From: DATHVI01 sp035461385
GTDB lineage: Bacteria > Actinomycetota > Thermoleophilia > Solirubrobacterales > 70-9
Assembly (NCBI GenBank): GCA_035461385.1
Contig: DATHVI010000072.1
Coordinates: forward strand, 1 to 9,999
Length of the DNA: 9,999 bases
Direction: 5' to 3'
Shown here: one piece after another, positions 1 through 5,662 of the stretch
How the letters are laid out: each line of letters starts with the position of its first letter
Position numbering within the stretch: the stretch's first letter is position 1
Position numbers and translations under genes: made by a program
Notes under the pieces: generated by a model
What the model was told of the DNA's origin: nothing
Databases searched by the model: none
What the model saw: the letters and a program-made list of their open reading frames with translations, nothing else

Positions 1-1
1 G

Positions 2-229
2 CTCGTCCCCGAGGCGCTGATGGTCGAGCCGACCGAGACCGAGACCCGCGAGGGCCTCGACGCGCTCGCCGACGCGTTCGAGGCGATCCTCGCCGAGGCC
101 GAGGCCGACCCCGAGATCCTCCGCCAGGCGCCCTACACGACGCCGGTCAGGCGGCTCGACGAGGCGAGCGCGAGCCGGCGGCCGGTCGTCCGGCAGCGGG
201 CGCTGAGCTCGCAGGATCGCAGTCGCTAA
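2..229 (+). CDS. gcvPB: Glycine dehydrogenase (decarboxylating) subunit 2, C-terminal fragment
   Basis: This is the last 75 codons of a gene that enters from the left edge. The tail reads EPTETETREGLDALADAF, then APYTTPVRRLDEASASRRP. That pattern is characteristic of the C-terminus of the second subunit of the two-subunit glycine cleavage P-protein. In that enzyme GcvPA and GcvPB together bind pyridoxal phosphate, decarboxylate glycine and pass the aminomethyl group to the lipoyl H-protein. The PLP lysine and the main fold lie outside the window, so the activity is inferred from the tail alone. The internal ATG at 20 is not a real start, because the frame is open and homologous to the very edge. 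The end looks natural, closing in TAA, with a short basic tail after the conserved block. A GntR regulator follows after 22 nt on the same strand and might be co-transcribed. Confidence 0.85.
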   Translation, partial: LVPEALMVEPTETETREGLDALADAFEAILAEAEADPEILRQAPYTTPVRRLDEASASRRPVVRQRALSSQDRSR

Positions 230-251
230 CGCGGATCGATCACGCAACGAG

Positions 252-932
252 ATGGAGCAGCCAGTGGAGGGCCAGCCAGCAAGCGCCGTCACCCGAGCCG
301 CTGGCAGGGAGTCGCTCGCCGACCAGGCGTACGCCGAGGTCCGCGACCGGATCGTCTCGCTTCGGATGCCACCCCGCTCAGCGATCAACGAGGACTCGCT
401 GATGGCAGAGCTGGGCGTCGGCCGAACCCCCGTGCGCGAGGCGATCAAGCGTCTCGCGCTCGAGTCACTGGTCGACGTCTATCCCCGCCGCGGGACGTTC
501 GTCTCCGAGATCCAGATCACGGACCTGGCGATGATCTCCGAGGTCCGGGAGCGGCTCGAGAGCTACGCCGCGGAGCTCGCGGCCCAGCGCCTGTGCCCAG
601 AGGACGTGCCCGAGTTGGAGTCGCTCCTCGAGCGGATCGAAACCGGAAGCACCGAGGCAACGGACGCCTTGATGGACCTCGACGCCAGCGTCCACCGGTT
701 CATCTACCGGACCGCGCGCAACCGCTACCTCCGCGACACGCTCGAGCGCTACTTCAACCTCGCCGCCCGGATCTGGTACCTGGCCCTCGATCGGGTGCCG
801 TCGATGCAGGCGAACGTCTCACAGCACCGTGATCTCCTGATCGCGATCAGAGACCACGACGAAGGCCGCGCGCGAACGGTGGCCGCGAATCACGTCTCGG
901 AGTTCGCGGCTGCGATGCGCGAGGTTCTCTAG
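252..932 (+). CDS. GntR-family transcriptional regulator, FadR/VanR (FCD) subfamily
   Basis: This is a 226-aa DNA-binding regulator. Residues 20-85 form the GntR winged helix: LADQAYAEVRDRIVSL, then ELGVGRTPVREAIKRLALESLV and the wing PRRGTFV. Residues 90-220 form an all-helical FCD ligand domain. The usual FCD metal/ligand set is visible as D144, H148, H192 and H214. FCD proteins typically bind small carboxylates and are displaced from DNA by them; the ligand here is unknown. Two starts are possible. ATG at 252 has no good ribosome site. GTG at 264, in frame, is preceded by GGAG (254-257) with 6 nt spacing and may be the true start, giving 222 aa. The gene follows gcvPB by 22 nt, so a link to glycine or one-carbon metabolism is possible but unproven. 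A weak 6-bp hairpin (GACGGT/ACCGTC) follows the stop. Confidence 0.9.
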   Translation: MEQPVEGQPASAVTRAAGRESLADQAYAEVRDRIVSLRMPPRSAINEDSLMAELGVGRTPVREAIKRLALESLVDVYPRRGTFVSEIQITDLAMISEVRERLESYAAELAAQRLCPEDVPELESLLERIETGSTEATDALMDLDASVHRFIYRTARNRYLRDTLERYFNLAARIWYLALDRVPSMQANVSQHRDLLIAIRDHDEGRARTVAANHVSEFAAAMREVL

Positions 933-1001
933 TCCGGACGGTTCGAGGAATCACCGTCTCCACCAGGGAAGGACGGACGAAGAGCGAGAATGGAGGAAGC
1001 G

Positions 1002-1577
1002 ATGGGGCGACTGATCCTGTCGATGTTCGTCAGCCTCGACGGCCGCGTCGCGGGGCCGGAGGGTGACCTCGACTGGTTCGCCGAGGTCGAGGACGACGAG
1101 CTCGACCGCCATATGGCGGAGAGGCTGGGCCGCGCCGCCGCGCTGCTCCTCGGGCGCGCGACCTACGACATGTTCACCCACTACTGGCCGTCGGTCGACA
1201 CCGAGGCGCCGACCACGGAGGCGGTGATCGCGAGGCTCCTGAACGAGCTTCCGAAGCTGGTCGTGACGACGCGGCCGGACTCGCTCGACTGGCCCCCGGC
1301 GACTGCGCTCTGGGGCGATGACCTCCCCGGTCAGGTCGCCCGTGCCAAGGACGAGCTCAAGGGAGACCTGGTCATGTTCGGCGGCGCGGGCACCGCACGC
1401 GGCCTGATCGACGCCGGCCTGATCGACGAGTACCTCGTCGTCGTCAACCCGGTCGTCCTCGGCGCCGGGCAGCGTCTGTTCGGGGATCCGGAGCCGCAGC
1501 CACGGCTGCGGCTGCTCGACGCGAGGTCGTTCGCGACCTCGGGCGCGGTCGCGCTCCGCTACGCGCGAGCGGACTGA
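1002..1577 (+). CDS. Dihydrofolate reductase-like (RibD C-terminal domain) protein
   Basis: This 191-aa protein has the fold signatures of the RibD-C/DHFR-like family. The first strand is MGRLILSMFVSLDGRVAG (1-18). The nucleotide-binding loop GRATYDMF lies at 51-58, and MFGGAGTARGLIDAGLIDEY at 125-144 precedes the NPVVLGAGQRLF motif (149-160). Family members are NAD(P)H-dependent reductases related to the pyrimidine reductase of riboflavin synthesis. Stand-alone versions like this one have no settled substrate and are unlikely to be the true folate enzyme. An upstream in-frame ATG exists at 990, but GGAGG at 992-996 sits 5 nt before the ATG at 1002, so 1002 is preferred. The gene is transcribed alone and converges on a cupin gene. 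Product family is secure; substrate is not. Confidence 0.88.
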   Translation: MGRLILSMFVSLDGRVAGPEGDLDWFAEVEDDELDRHMAERLGRAAALLLGRATYDMFTHYWPSVDTEAPTTEAVIARLLNELPKLVVTTRPDSLDWPPATALWGDDLPGQVARAKDELKGDLVMFGGAGTARGLIDAGLIDEYLVVVNPVVLGAGQRLFGDPEPQPRLRLLDARSFATSGAVALRYARAD

Positions 1578-1591
1578 GCGGCCGCGGCGGA

Positions 1592-1615
1592 CGGCGCGGC
1601 GACCGCGCCGCGCCG
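1592..1615. terminator. GC-rich hairpin between convergent genes
   Basis: A perfect 9-bp stem (CGGCGCGGC with GCCGCGCCG) encloses the 6-nt loop GACCGC. It lies in the 52-bp gap between two genes that end facing each other. No T-run follows on either strand. It could stop transcription in both directions, but in DNA this GC-rich such stems also arise by chance. Confidence 0.4.
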
Positions 1616-1629
1616 CCCGGCGCGATCGG

Positions 1630-2022
1630 TCAGTCGGCCCACCAGTCCAGCAGCAGCTCGCCGCGGTCGTCGGGCCGCCGGGGGCCGACGGCGAGCAGGT
1701 CGAGGCCTTCGGGGCCGGCCTTGACGGCGTGGACGACGCCGGGGGAGATCCGGATCGCGTCGAGCGCGGCGACGTCGACGATCTCCTCGTCGAGCTTCAC
1801 CTGCCCGGCCCCCGAGACTACGAGATAGACCTCCTCCGCCTCGTCGTGGCGATGCCCGAACGCCTGGCGCGCATCGGGGCGGAGCCGGTGGTAGCTGATT
1901 CCGGTCTGCTCGGTCGCGAGGTCGTCGTTGGCGAAGCGGGCCTCCCCGATGTGTCCGTAACCGAACTTCACCGCGGAGTCTTCGACCTCGGTCAGGTTCA
2001 CCTTCGTGTAGGGGCTCGTCAT
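1630..2022 (-). CDS. Small cupin-domain protein
   Basis: This is a 130-aa single-domain cupin. Motif 1 appears as GHRHDEAEEVYLVVSGAG, with metal-ligand candidates H57, H59 and E63 or E64. Motif 2 appears as ISPGVVHAV, with H98. Together these give the usual two-His/Glu/His metal site of a small beta-barrel. Such proteins include isomerases, dioxygenases and sensors, and nothing here fixes the reaction. The start is well supported: on the minus strand AGGAGG lies 7-8 nt before the ATG at 2022. The reading frame continues upstream for over 300 codons, but that extension is arginine- and serine-rich, overlaps two real plus-strand genes, and is a shadow. The gene is monocistronic, with its promoter in the divergent gap 2023-2191. 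Confidence 0.85.
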   Translation of the reverse strand: MTSPYTKVNLTEVEDSAVKFGYGHIGEARFANDDLATEQTGISYHRLRPDARQAFGHRHDEAEEVYLVVSGAGQVKLDEEIVDVAALDAIRISPGVVHAVKAGPEGLDLLAVGPRRPDDRGELLLDWWAD

Positions 2023-2128
2023 GGGCTGTCCTCCTGGGGTCGCCGGTTTCGGCTGTCTCCGGGAATGATTGCGGGCGGTCCTCGAACCACGTCGGTACGA
2101 GCCCGAGCAGCGGCTGACTTCGTGCTCA

Positions 2129-2142
2129 ACCCGAGCTCGGGT
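2129..2142. promoter_or_regulatory. Perfect 14-bp palindrome in a divergent intergenic region
   Basis: ACCCGAGCTCGGGT is a perfect palindrome in the 169-bp gap between the cupin gene (minus) and the 146-aa gene (plus). It lies 107 nt upstream of the cupin start and 50 nt upstream of the GTG start. It could be an operator for a dimeric regulator. No second copy was seen nearby, so the assignment is weak. Confidence 0.25.
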
Positions 2143-2179
2143 CATGCGATGACTGCGCGCCGCGACCTCGCCGTCGAGA

Positions 2180-2185
2180 TAGATT
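2180..2185 (+). promoter_or_regulatory. Candidate -10 box for a leaderless transcript
   Basis: TAGATT is followed by exactly 6 nt (GCGCTC) and then the GTG start at 2192. There is no Shine-Dalgarno sequence in the interval. The layout matches a -10 element whose transcription start would coincide with the start codon, as is common in actinobacteria. No convincing -35 was identified. Confidence 0.35.
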
Positions 2186-2191
2186 GCGCTC

Positions 2192-2632
2192 GTGGGCATC
2201 CGCGACTTCCTCCGGCGGCGCCGCGAGCGCGAGAGCGCGCTGCCGCCGGGCGCCCTCGAGGCGCTGAGCGTCGAGCCGGGCGCCGCCGAGGCCCGATCGC
2301 CCGCGGAGGGCGGCACCGACGTCGCCTCCACCGATGCGGCCATCCGGACGACCGAGCTTCCCGGCGCCGACGCCGCCGGGTTCGCCGACATGCTCCGCCG
2401 CGCCGCGACGACCGGGCTCCCGCAGGTGAGCGTCGAGCGGCACGAAGTCGACCTTCGCGGCACCGGGCTCGGGAACGAGATCATCGAGATCCTCTCCTCG
2501 CTCGGGATCGAGCGCGGCGCGGAGGCACCGAAGCTCGACGCCGGCGAAGCCGAGCGGCTGAACCAGCAGATCCGCGACGCGCTCCGGCGCGAGGGGATCG
2601 ACCCCGACACGGGGATCGGCGGCCCCGCCTGA
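2192..2632 (+). CDS. Uncharacterised 146-aa protein
   Basis: I do not recognise the family. The N-terminus (MGIRDFLRRRRERE) is a short basic amphipathic stretch. Residues 15-60 are Ala/Gly/Pro/Glu-rich and probably disordered. Residues 61-146 look folded and helical, including GFADMLRRAATTGLPQVSVE, LRGTGLGNEIIEILSSLGI (89-106) and AERLNQQIRDALRREGIDP (120-138). No transmembrane segment, signal peptide, Cys pair or catalytic motif is visible. The GTG start at 2192 fits a leaderless transcript with TAGATT 6 nt upstream. The stop is 14 nt before the ATG of the F420-type oxidoreductase gene, or 2 nt before an in-frame GTG, so the two are probably co-transcribed. The regular codon pattern and the neighbour spacing argue that this is a real gene. 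Confidence 0.7.
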   Translation: MGIRDFLRRRRERESALPPGALEALSVEPGAAEARSPAEGGTDVASTDAAIRTTELPGADAAGFADMLRRAATTGLPQVSVERHEVDLRGTGLGNEIIEILSSLGIERGAEAPKLDAGEAERLNQQIRDALRREGIDPDTGIGGPA

Positions 2633-2646
2633 GCGTGGTGCGATCG

Positions 2647-3096
2647 ATGGGCTACCTCGACCTCGCCGACCGCACCTGGCCGCTCCTCAGCCGGGCGATG
2701 GGACTGCACACGCTCGCCTACCGGGCGACCCGCGGCCTCGTCGGCCACCGGATCCCCGGCCTCGGGGCGCCGATCCTCCTGCTCGAGCACGTCGGGGCGA
2801 AGTCCGGCCGGCGGCGGACGACTCCGCTGCTCTACATCCGCGACGGCGACAACGTCGCGGTGATTGCGTCGAAGGGCGGCTTTCCCCGCCACCCGGCGTG
2901 GTTCCACAACCTCCGCGCGCATCCCGAGGTCGAGATCCAGGTCGGCTCGGAGCGGCGAGCGGTGCGCGCCCGCGTCGCCGCCGGCGCCGAGCGCGAGCGG
3001 CTGTGGCGCCAAGCGGTCGAGCACTACCGACCCTACGCCGACTACCAGGCGCGCACCGATCGCGAGATCCCGGTCGTCGTCCTCGAGCCGCGCTGA
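2647..3096 (+). CDS. Nitroreductase/deazaflavin (F420)-dependent oxidoreductase, Ddn/DUF385 family
   Basis: This 149-aa protein matches the small split-barrel F420-binding reductases related to Mycobacterium Ddn. The family-wide block is clear: HVGAKSGRRRTTPLLYI (48-64), then VAVIASKGGFPRHPAWFHNL (70-89) and AHPEVEIQVG (91-100). A C-terminal helix LWRQAVEHYRPYADYQ precedes the last strand IPVVVLEP. In the family, the Lys/Arg-rich loop and the AS-GG segment contact the F420 phosphate and deazaflavin. Substrates include quinones and nitro compounds and cannot be told from sequence. ATG 2647 gives the usual family length. In-frame GTG codons at 2635 and 2638 would add 3-4 residues. No clear ribosome site is present, so translational coupling to the upstream gene is likely. 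The presence of this family implies that the host makes F420. Confidence 0.88.
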   Translation: MGYLDLADRTWPLLSRAMGLHTLAYRATRGLVGHRIPGLGAPILLLEHVGAKSGRRRTTPLLYIRDGDNVAVIASKGGFPRHPAWFHNLRAHPEVEIQVGSERRAVRARVAAGAERERLWRQAVEHYRPYADYQARTDREIPVVVLEPR

Positions 3097-3401
3097 GCCC
3101 GGCGGCCCGCAGCGCGACGTGGTGCGAGCCCGGGCGCTCCTGCGGAACCGGGCGCGCGAACCTCCCCGCCGGCACTCGACTTCGCGCCGAGCGGGTTCCG
3201 GCGCCCGGTGCCGAACGGGCGACGAGCGGATGATCGGGATCTTCGGCCTGACCGAGGACGTGGGCGCAGATGCCGAGCGCGGCCGATCGCGACACGTTCA
3301 ACGACCCTCCGTGCGCCCACCGGCGCGCTAGACTCGGTTCAGTCGCCCGCTGGGTTCTCCATATCCCCTCCGCCTTGTGAGCGCGTACTTCGAGAGGGAT
3401 G
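3097..3401. other. Intergenic stretch with no gene recognised
   Basis: About 305 bp separate the F420-type reductase from the next gene. Open frames cross this stretch on both strands, but they are arginine- and proline-rich with no motif and no start supported by a ribosome site. A short frame starting MIGIFGLTEDVGADAER near 3230 has nothing to support it. The last 100 bp are less GC-rich and hold possible promoter elements: TTCAGT, then a 16-nt gap, then CATATC around 3340-3370. I see no RNA gene or repeat. Confidence 0.5.
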
Positions 3402-3408
3402 AGAGGAG
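3402..3408 (+). promoter_or_regulatory. Shine-Dalgarno site setting the GTG start at 3418
   Basis: AGAGGAG lies 9 nt before GTG 3418 and decides the start of the DUF2294-like gene. It contrasts with many genes in this window that lack any such site. Confidence 0.55.
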
Positions 3409-3417
3409 AGATCCATC

Positions 3418-3816
3418 GTGACCGAATCCGGACCCGCGCCGGCGCCCGGCGGGCTCGCCTCGGAGCTCAGCAGGTCGCTCTCCTCGCTTTGGGCTCGTTA
3501 TGCGGGCAAGCCGCCGAGGAGCGCCCGGACCGAGATCAGCGGCGACGTCGTCACCTGCGTCCTCGTTGACGCGGTTGCCGACTACGAGCGCGGCATGCGC
3601 GCCCCGCAGGCTCGCGGCTACGCCGACGGCGCAATCGACGTCACCGCTGTCGCATACAGGCGCGAGGCGATCGCCGCCGTCGTCGAGGTGACGCGCCGCC
3701 GGGTGGTCGCTTTCGTCAGCAGCCACGACCGCGACACCAACGTCGCGACCGAGGTCTTCACCCTCGGCGGATCGTTGATGCGCCAACCGCCCCACCCCGG
3801 CGGAGATCCGCGATGA
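3418..3816 (+). CDS. DUF2294 / MpsC-like domain protein
   Basis: This is a 132-aa soluble protein. Residues 15-117 follow the DUF2294 pattern: a helix ASELSRSLSSLWARYAGKPPRSARTEI, a strand with DVVTCVLVDAVADYER, a helical region ending in YRREAIAAVVEVTRRRVVAFVSS, and a last strand ATEVFTL. Pfam groups this domain with MpsC of the staphylococcal membrane-potential-generating system, but stand-alone copies have no proven job, and no MpsA/MpsB partner is visible here. The GTG start has a good Shine-Dalgarno site (3402-3408). The stop overlaps the next ATG by 4 nt (ATGA), so this gene leads a tight operon of three small proteins. The Pro-rich tail RQPPHPGGDPR is outside the domain and may exist only because of the overlap. 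The family call rests on remembered pattern, not a search. Confidence 0.7.
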   Translation: MTESGPAPAPGGLASELSRSLSSLWARYAGKPPRSARTEISGDVVTCVLVDAVADYERGMRAPQARGYADGAIDVTAVAYRREAIAAVVEVTRRRVVAFVSSHDRDTNVATEVFTLGGSLMRQPPHPGGDPR

Positions 3817-4049
3817 GCGGCCTGAGCCCGGAGGCCCGAGAGATGCTCGACCTGATCCGCCGGATCGGCTCCGACGCCGACGGGGGACGACCGGTCGTGC
3901 GCAGGGGCCAGATCGACGTCGCCCTCGAGCGCACCCCCGGCAACGCTGCCACACGCAGTGCACTCAAGGAGCTCGACGCGATCGGCGACCTCGAGAACGT
4001 GACCCGGTCAGGCTCAGGCCGGGAGCCGATCAGCTTCACGCTGGCGTAG
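3813..4049 (+). CDS. 78-aa uncharacterised protein, possibly winged-helix-like
   Basis: The start overlaps the stop of the DUF2294-like gene by 4 nt (ATGA). GGAG at 3802-3805 lies 7 nt before the ATG, so translation is both coupled and independently primed. The protein reads as helix (SPEAREMLDLIRRIG, 5-19), loop, helix (VVRRGQIDVALER), helix (NAATRSALKELDAIGD), then a short hairpin ENVTRSGSGREPISFTLA. This order resembles a minimal winged helix-turn-helix, where the Arg/Ser-Gly-rich turn would be the wing. I do not recognise a named family and no DNA-binding residues can be assigned. Its place between two other small proteins suggests a shared function, perhaps as an accessory or sensor of the first gene. 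Confidence 0.65.
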   Translation: MSGLSPEAREMLDLIRRIGSDADGGRPVVRRGQIDVALERTPGNAATRSALKELDAIGDLENVTRSGSGREPISFTLA

Positions 4050-4053
4050 GCGC

Positions 4054-4263
4054 ATGTCGTCGAGCGGCGCCGAGTTGAGGCTGGTCAATGGCGACGTCTT
4101 CACCGTCGCGGGCGACCTCGAGGAGGTCGAGCGACGACTTTCCGACGCCGCCCGGTCGGGGCGTTCGCGGCTCGCCTGGTTTACCGAGATCGGCACCGAT
4201 GACGCGATCGGGGTCAATCCCGCGAAGGTCGCAGCGCTGCGGCCCGTCGAGCGCCCGAGCTGA
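4054..4263 (+). CDS. 69-aa uncharacterised beta-rich protein
   Basis: The gene starts 4 nt after the stop of the 78-aa gene and closes the three-gene cassette. There is no clear ribosome site, which is consistent with translational coupling. The product begins with two strands around a turn (AELRLVNGDVFTVAGD, 6-21), then a helix LEEVERRLSDAARSG (22-36), then strands RLAWFTEIGT and AIGVNPAKVAALRPVE. The overall form is a small beta-alpha-beta unit ending in an NP-x-x-V-x-x-L motif. It is reminiscent of FlbD-like and other tiny actinobacterial domains with a closing NPA-V strand, but I cannot name the family. No membrane segment or Cys is present. Confidence that it is coding comes from the spacing and regular secondary-structure pattern. 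Confidence 0.65.
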   Translation: MSSSGAELRLVNGDVFTVAGDLEEVERRLSDAARSGRSRLAWFTEIGTDDAIGVNPAKVAALRPVERPS

Positions 4264-4428
4264 CATCCTCAGCGGCTCGGTTGCGGTCCGCGACGATCGC
4301 ACGCTGCCCCGTTGCCGGGCCGCGGCCAAGGGGCCGGAACGCGCCAAGCGCGTCTCGTCGCTCGCCCAAACCGCGACCGCCCGCCGTGGGCGGTCGAGGC
4401 GCTTCGCAGGCACGGGAGCCAGACCCCA

Positions 4429-4434
4429 TATCCT
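4429..4434 (+). promoter_or_regulatory. Candidate -10 box for leaderless nfo transcript
   Basis: TATCCT ends 6 nt before the ATG of nfo at 4441, and the interval (CGCGCC) contains no ribosome site. The box-to-start distance is the same as for the gene at 2192. A -35 is not clear: TTCGCA at 4403-4408 is spaced too far, at 20 nt. Confidence 0.4.
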
Positions 4435-4440
4435 CGCGCC

Positions 4441-5262
4441 ATGCCGAACGCCGAGCCGATCGTCGGCGCCCACCTCTCGCGCGAGGACCCGCTCGGCGCC
4501 GCCGAGGCGGTCGGCGCCGAGTGCGTGCAGACCTTCCTCTCCGACCCGCAGAGCTGGCGCAAGCCGCCGGAGCGCGCGGACGCCGCCGAGCTCCGCGACT
4601 CGCCGCTGCCGCTCTACGTCCACGCGCCGTACCTGATCAACGTCTGCTCGCCGCGAAACAACGTCCGCTACGGGTCGCGGAAGATCCTCCAGCAGACCTG
4701 CGACGCCGCCGCCGAGGTCGGCGCGGCGGCGGTGATCGTCCACGGCGGCCACGCCGAGGACGGGGTCGCCGAGGGGTTCGGGCGCTGGACGCGGACGCTC
4801 GAGATGCTCACCTCCGATGTGCCGGTCTACCTCGAGAACACCGCCGGGGGCGAGAACGCGGTCGCGCGGCGGTTCGACGACCTCGCCCGCCTCTGGGAGG
4901 CGATCGCCGACCCCGACGGGATCGAGCTCGGGTTCTGCTTCGACACCTGCCACGCCCACGCCGCCGGCGAGGACCTCGCCGGCGCGATCGATCGGGTGCT
5001 GGCGATCTGCGGCCGGATCGACCTCCTGCACGCAAACGACTCCCGCGACCCGCCGGGCACCGGCGCCGACCGGCACGCGAACCTCGGTCGCGGCGAGATC
5101 GGCGCCGAGGTCCTGCGGGCGATGATCGGCGCCTGCTCGGCGCCGGTCGTCTGCGAGACGCCGGGCACGACCAACGACATGCGCGCCGACCTCGCGTTCG
5201 TCCGCGAGGCGCTCGCCGCGGGCGGGGACGGACGTCGATCTACCCACACACGAGGTGGGTGA
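4441..5262 (+). CDS. nfo: Endonuclease IV (AP endonuclease, deoxyribonuclease IV)
   Basis: This 273-aa TIM-barrel enzyme cuts DNA 5' of abasic sites in base-excision repair, using three zinc ions. All nine metal ligands of the family can be placed by motif. They are H61 (YVHAPYLIN), H101 (VIVHGGH), E132 (YLENTAGG), D168 and H171 (FCFDTCHAHA), H197 (LLHANDS), D210 and H212 (DRHANLG), and E239 (CETPG). The length is normal for the family. The ATG at 4441 fits the conserved start (VGAHLSRED) and a leaderless transcript. An in-frame extension back to 4312 is arginine-rich and not supported. The last residues (GDGRRSTHTRGG) and the TGA stop are encoded inside a long hairpin (5227-5275), so the C-terminal tail is not a conserved domain and may be an add-on. 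The gene converges on the SDR-exporter operon. Confidence 0.95.
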   Translation: MPNAEPIVGAHLSREDPLGAAEAVGAECVQTFLSDPQSWRKPPERADAAELRDSPLPLYVHAPYLINVCSPRNNVRYGSRKILQQTCDAAAEVGAAAVIVHGGHAEDGVAEGFGRWTRTLEMLTSDVPVYLENTAGGENAVARRFDDLARLWEAIADPDGIELGFCFDTCHAHAAGEDLAGAIDRVLAICGRIDLLHANDSRDPPGTGADRHANLGRGEIGAEVLRAMIGACSAPVVCETPGTTNDMRADLAFVREALAAGGDGRRSTHTRGG

Positions 5263-5275
5263 ATCGACGTCCGTC
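5227..5275. repeat. Long stem-loop, copy A of a dispersed palindromic repeat
   Basis: The outer arms GACGGACGTCGAT (5227-5239) and ATCGACGTCCGTC (5263-5275) pair over 13 bp. After one C/A mismatch and one T.G pair, an inner 6-bp stem (ACCCAC/GTGGGT) closes a 7-nt loop ACACGAG (5248-5254). The structure contains the last codons and stop of nfo and lies between convergent genes, so it could end transcription both ways. Copy B at 7794-7842 shares 40 of 53 positions without a gap (aligned over 5227-5279) and keeps the loop almost unchanged, so this is more than a one-off terminator. A second, weaker hairpin (GGGGTCG/CGACCCC, 5276-5302) abuts it. Confidence 0.75.
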
Positions 5276-5332
5276 GGGGTCGGCCGGCGCGGTGGCGACC
5301 CCGGCCTCGTCCGGCGGGCTGGCGGCCCCGGC

Positions 5333-5650
5333 TCAGCCAGTCGCGACCCGCAGGCCGACGATCCCGGCGAGGATCAAGGCGAGGAAGCCGAGCCGGGCGA
5401 GGCCCGCCTCCTCGCCCATCGCCAGCATCCCGACCACCGCGACGCCGACGATCCCGACCCCGACCCAGACCGCGTACGCGGTGCCGGCGGGCAGGCTCCG
5501 CAGCGCAACCGAGAGCAGGAACAGGCTCGTCGCCGCGGTGCCGACCCCGAGCACGCTCGGCCACAGGCGGCTGAAGCCATCGGCCTGCTTGAGGGCGACC
5601 GCCCAGACGATCTCGAGCAGCCCGGCGCCGAGGAGGATCACCCACGCCAT
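5333..5650 (-). CDS. Small multidrug resistance (SMR) exporter, Gdx/SugE subtype
   Basis: This is a 105-aa protein with four transmembrane helices (about 2-20, 29-50, 55-78 and 84-103), the size of an SMR subunit. These work as dual-topology dimers that exchange cations for protons. The central E13 lies in the first helix (GLLEIVWAVALK). The residues that line the site in guanidinium exporters are also present: G10, W16, S42, Y59 and W62. That favours the Gdx/SugE subtype over broad-range EmrE-type pumps. Guanidinium or small quaternary ammonium ions are the likely cargo, by family inference. The GTG at 5656 also opens the frame. ATG 5650 is preferred because a GGGGG run sits 8 nt upstream and the family starts MAW. 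The gene begins within 13 nt of the SDR stop, so both share an mRNA. No guanidine riboswitch is visible. Confidence 0.93.
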   Translation of the reverse strand: MAWVILLGAGLLEIVWAVALKQADGFSRLWPSVLGVGTAATSLFLLSVALRSLPAGTAYAVWVGVGIVGVAVVGMLAMGEEAGLARLGFLALILAGIVGLRVATG

Positions 5651-5662
5651 CGTCACCGCCCC

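Noticed and set aside
1630..3024. Long minus-strand open frame (464 codons) covering the cupin gene and beyond
   Set aside because: Only the last 130 codons are the cupin; the rest is Arg/Ser/Pro-rich, overlaps two real plus-strand genes, and a strong ribosome site marks the start at 2022.
3231..3331. Short frame MIGIFGLTEDVGADAERG in the gene-free stretch
   Set aside because: It has no ribosome site, only about 33 codons and no recognisable motif; it is probably chance.
4036..5247. Minus-strand 403-codon open frame opposite nfo
   Set aside because: It is antisense to endonuclease IV, which has all its metal ligands; the frame is a product of high GC in third positions and has no motifs.
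5276..5302. Second hairpin GGGGTCG/CGACCCC beside repeat copy A
   Set aside because: It has a 7-bp stem with a 13-nt loop in GC-rich DNA; it is too weak to list as a separate terminator.
5651..5662. Guanidine riboswitch before the Gdx-like gene
   Set aside because: The gap to the upstream SDR gene is about 12 nt, too short to hold a riboswitch, and the region before the SDR start shows palindromic operators with no aptamer core.
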